Shown here one piece after another: positions 46,705 through 48,009 of a stretch of DNA of 48,009 bases (the stretch's first letter is position 1; each line of letters opens with the position of its first letter). The notes under the pieces are model-generated. The model saw only the letters and a program-made list of their open reading frames with translations. It was not told where the DNA came from and ran no database searches. Made by a program: the position numbers and the translations under genes. Source of the stretch: Myxococcaceae bacterium (GTDB taxonomy: Bacteria > Myxococcota > Myxococcia > Myxococcales > Myxococcaceae); assembly GCA_019694575.1 (NCBI GenBank), contig JAIBBR010000022.1, forward strand, positions 1 to 48,009, read 5' to 3'.

Positions 46705-46705
<1 letters not shown>
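44426..46705 (-). CDS. ABC transporter permease fused to a CPBP (CAAX-type) intramembrane protease
   Basis: A 759-residue polytopic membrane protein. The first 500 or so residues form an ABC-2-type permease with many helices and extended loops (QARELRLLGRDRNFLVQTLL). The last 160 are a CPBP (Abi/CAAX protease) domain with the catalytic pattern: E680-E681 and R685 in APIFEEFIFRGLVFGG, H713 in FAVVHPP and H745 in LVHAVYN. CPBP proteins cleave membrane peptides or act as immunity proteins for bacteriocins. ATG 46705 shares its A with the TGA of the ATPase gene (TGATG), so coupling is likely. Cargo and substrate are unknown. Confidence 0.85.
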
Positions 46706-47436
<731 letters not shown>

Positions 47437-47483
47437 GTGAAAGTTCCTTGTTGTTTGTTGACGGCCGACATGATGCGGTCGCG

Positions 47484-47834
47484 TCAGCGTGCCGTCGCTT
47501 TTGAGCACCAGCTGTTTTGAGTGCCAACGCGGTTGCGACAGTGGAGCTGGGTATCGCTGCCACCGTCAGAAAGGGCGCGCCCGGCGCATCGACAGTCGCT
47601 CGGGCATTCTCTATCGGTGGTGCACTCTTTCCAGCAGGTACCCGACGACTCCAGCGGGTATGGGTCGTACTGAATGCATTTCAGATCTTCGACGCATTCA
47701 TCACCCAAATGGCTGAAGTAACACTCTTGACCGGGGTAAGCGAAGCAGCTGTAGCAATTGCTCATCGCGATGAAGCACAAAAACAGACGAACGCCCACGG
47801 GGAAAAAAGAAGAAACCGATGGTCGCAAAGACAT
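47484..47834 (-). CDS. Small secreted cysteine-rich protein
   Basis: A 116-residue protein with a hydrophobic N-terminus (FPVGVRLFLCFIAMSNCYSC), probably a signal sequence. It has 13 cysteines in all, 12 outside the hydrophobic core, arranged as in many myxobacterial disulfide-rich exported proteins: QECYFSHLGDECVEDLKC and CWKECTTDRECPSDCRC. No lipobox fits. It lies 47 nt upstream of the ABC ATPase on the same strand and could be exported or processed by that system. ATG 47834 is chosen; the start is not firm. Confidence 0.6.
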   Translation of the reverse strand: MSLRPSVSSFFPVGVRLFLCFIAMSNCYSCFAYPGQECYFSHLGDECVEDLKCIQYDPYPLESSGTCWKECTTDRECPSDCRCAGRALSDGGSDTQLHCRNRVGTQNSWCSKATAR

Positions 47835-47906
47835 GCTTTCGTTTGTGCCATTGCACAAAGAGTGCGGCAATCGTTGTCGCTCAACCTCCAAGAAGGCCGG
47901 TGCTGA

Positions 47907-48009
47907 CTACGGCGCAGCTCTCGGCAGCACGACGAAAAAAGTCGTGCCGTGGCCAACCGTGCTTTCTACCCGCACGTCACCGTTCATCGCGGTGACCAAG
48001 TGCTTGACG
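47907..48009 (-). CDS. Sensor histidine kinase, C-terminal fragment
   Basis: The last 33 codons of a gene that continues beyond the window, ending at TAG (47909-47907). The fragment HLVTAMNGDVRVESTVGHGT followed by TFFVVLPRA is the G2-box end of a HisKA/HATPase kinase (xLVxxMxGxIxVxSxxGxGTxFxVxLP). It would be the membrane or cytoplasmic sensor of a two-component system. The input domain and partner regulator are out of view. A 7-bp hairpin (TTTGTGC-CATT-GCACAAA) lies at 47842-47859 after the stop but lacks a U-tract. Confidence 0.8.
   Translation of the reverse strand, partial: VKHLVTAMNGDVRVESTVGHGTTFFVVLPRAAP

Overview
The window looks like chromosomal DNA of a GC-rich Gram-negative bacterium of the Myxococcota (former delta-proteobacteria). 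The reasons are the MJ0042-type zinc-ribbon/TPR protein, the cysteine-rich secreted protein, several sigma and sigma-like factors, LPS export genes (lptF, lptG), a class II (B12-dependent) ribonucleotide reductase and frequent ATGA or GTGA start-stop overlaps. No tRNA, rRNA, CRISPR array, prophage or insertion sequence with a transposase was seen. Assignment to the phylum is inference from gene content.

Layout. 1-1600: the 3' end of a YihY/BrkB-type membrane protein gene, a 350-bp regulatory gap, then a MerR-like regulator and a small protein with sigma region 4. 1.7-7.5 kb: purH, a large zinc-ribbon/TPR membrane protein and purD. 7.5-15.2 kb: envelope polysaccharide genes (lptF, lptG, an O-antigen-ligase-like protein, two glycosyltransferases, a WcaJ-type phosphotransferase). 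15.1-16.9 kb (minus): an endonuclease/exonuclease/phosphatase-fold protein and a lipoprotein. 17.0-20.4 kb: nrdJ with a structured leader and a downstream terminator. 20.4-24.7 kb: a thioredoxin-like [2Fe-2S] ferredoxin, an unknown secreted protein, a Bax-inhibitor-1 protein, an ATP-grasp-like unknown and an HCCA-isomerase-like protein. 24.7-26.9 kb: a ThDP enzyme and an isochorismatase-like hydrolase. 27-28.2 kb (minus): a tightly overlapping ExbB-like/ECF sigma/anti-sigma operon. 28.4-30.7 kb: queD, a folE-like gene and a GlcD-like oxidase. 30.9-32.9 kb: an RpoH-like sigma factor, a TPR protein and tatA.

33-44.4 kb is a phosphate/polyphosphate region: ppk1, a short-chain dehydrogenase, a metallo-beta-lactamase-fold hydrolase, a Ppx/GppA phosphatase, and the minus-strand operon porin-pstS-pstC-pstA-pstB-phoU. 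Upstream of the porin lie two direct repeats 11 bp apart that look like a Pho box. The genes together cover phosphate capture at the outer membrane, uptake, PhoU control, and polyphosphate synthesis and breakdown. 44.4-48 kb holds an ABC permease fused to a CPBP (CAAX-type) protease, its ATPase, a small cysteine-rich secreted protein and the end of a histidine kinase.

The most unusual structural theme is a set of long imperfect palindromes in intergenic DNA. The clearest are at 3251-3447 (starting on the purH stop codon) and 32525-32691 (filling the gap between two convergent genes, with perfect 22-bp arms). Weaker examples are near 317-400, 20132-20179 and 30762-30882.
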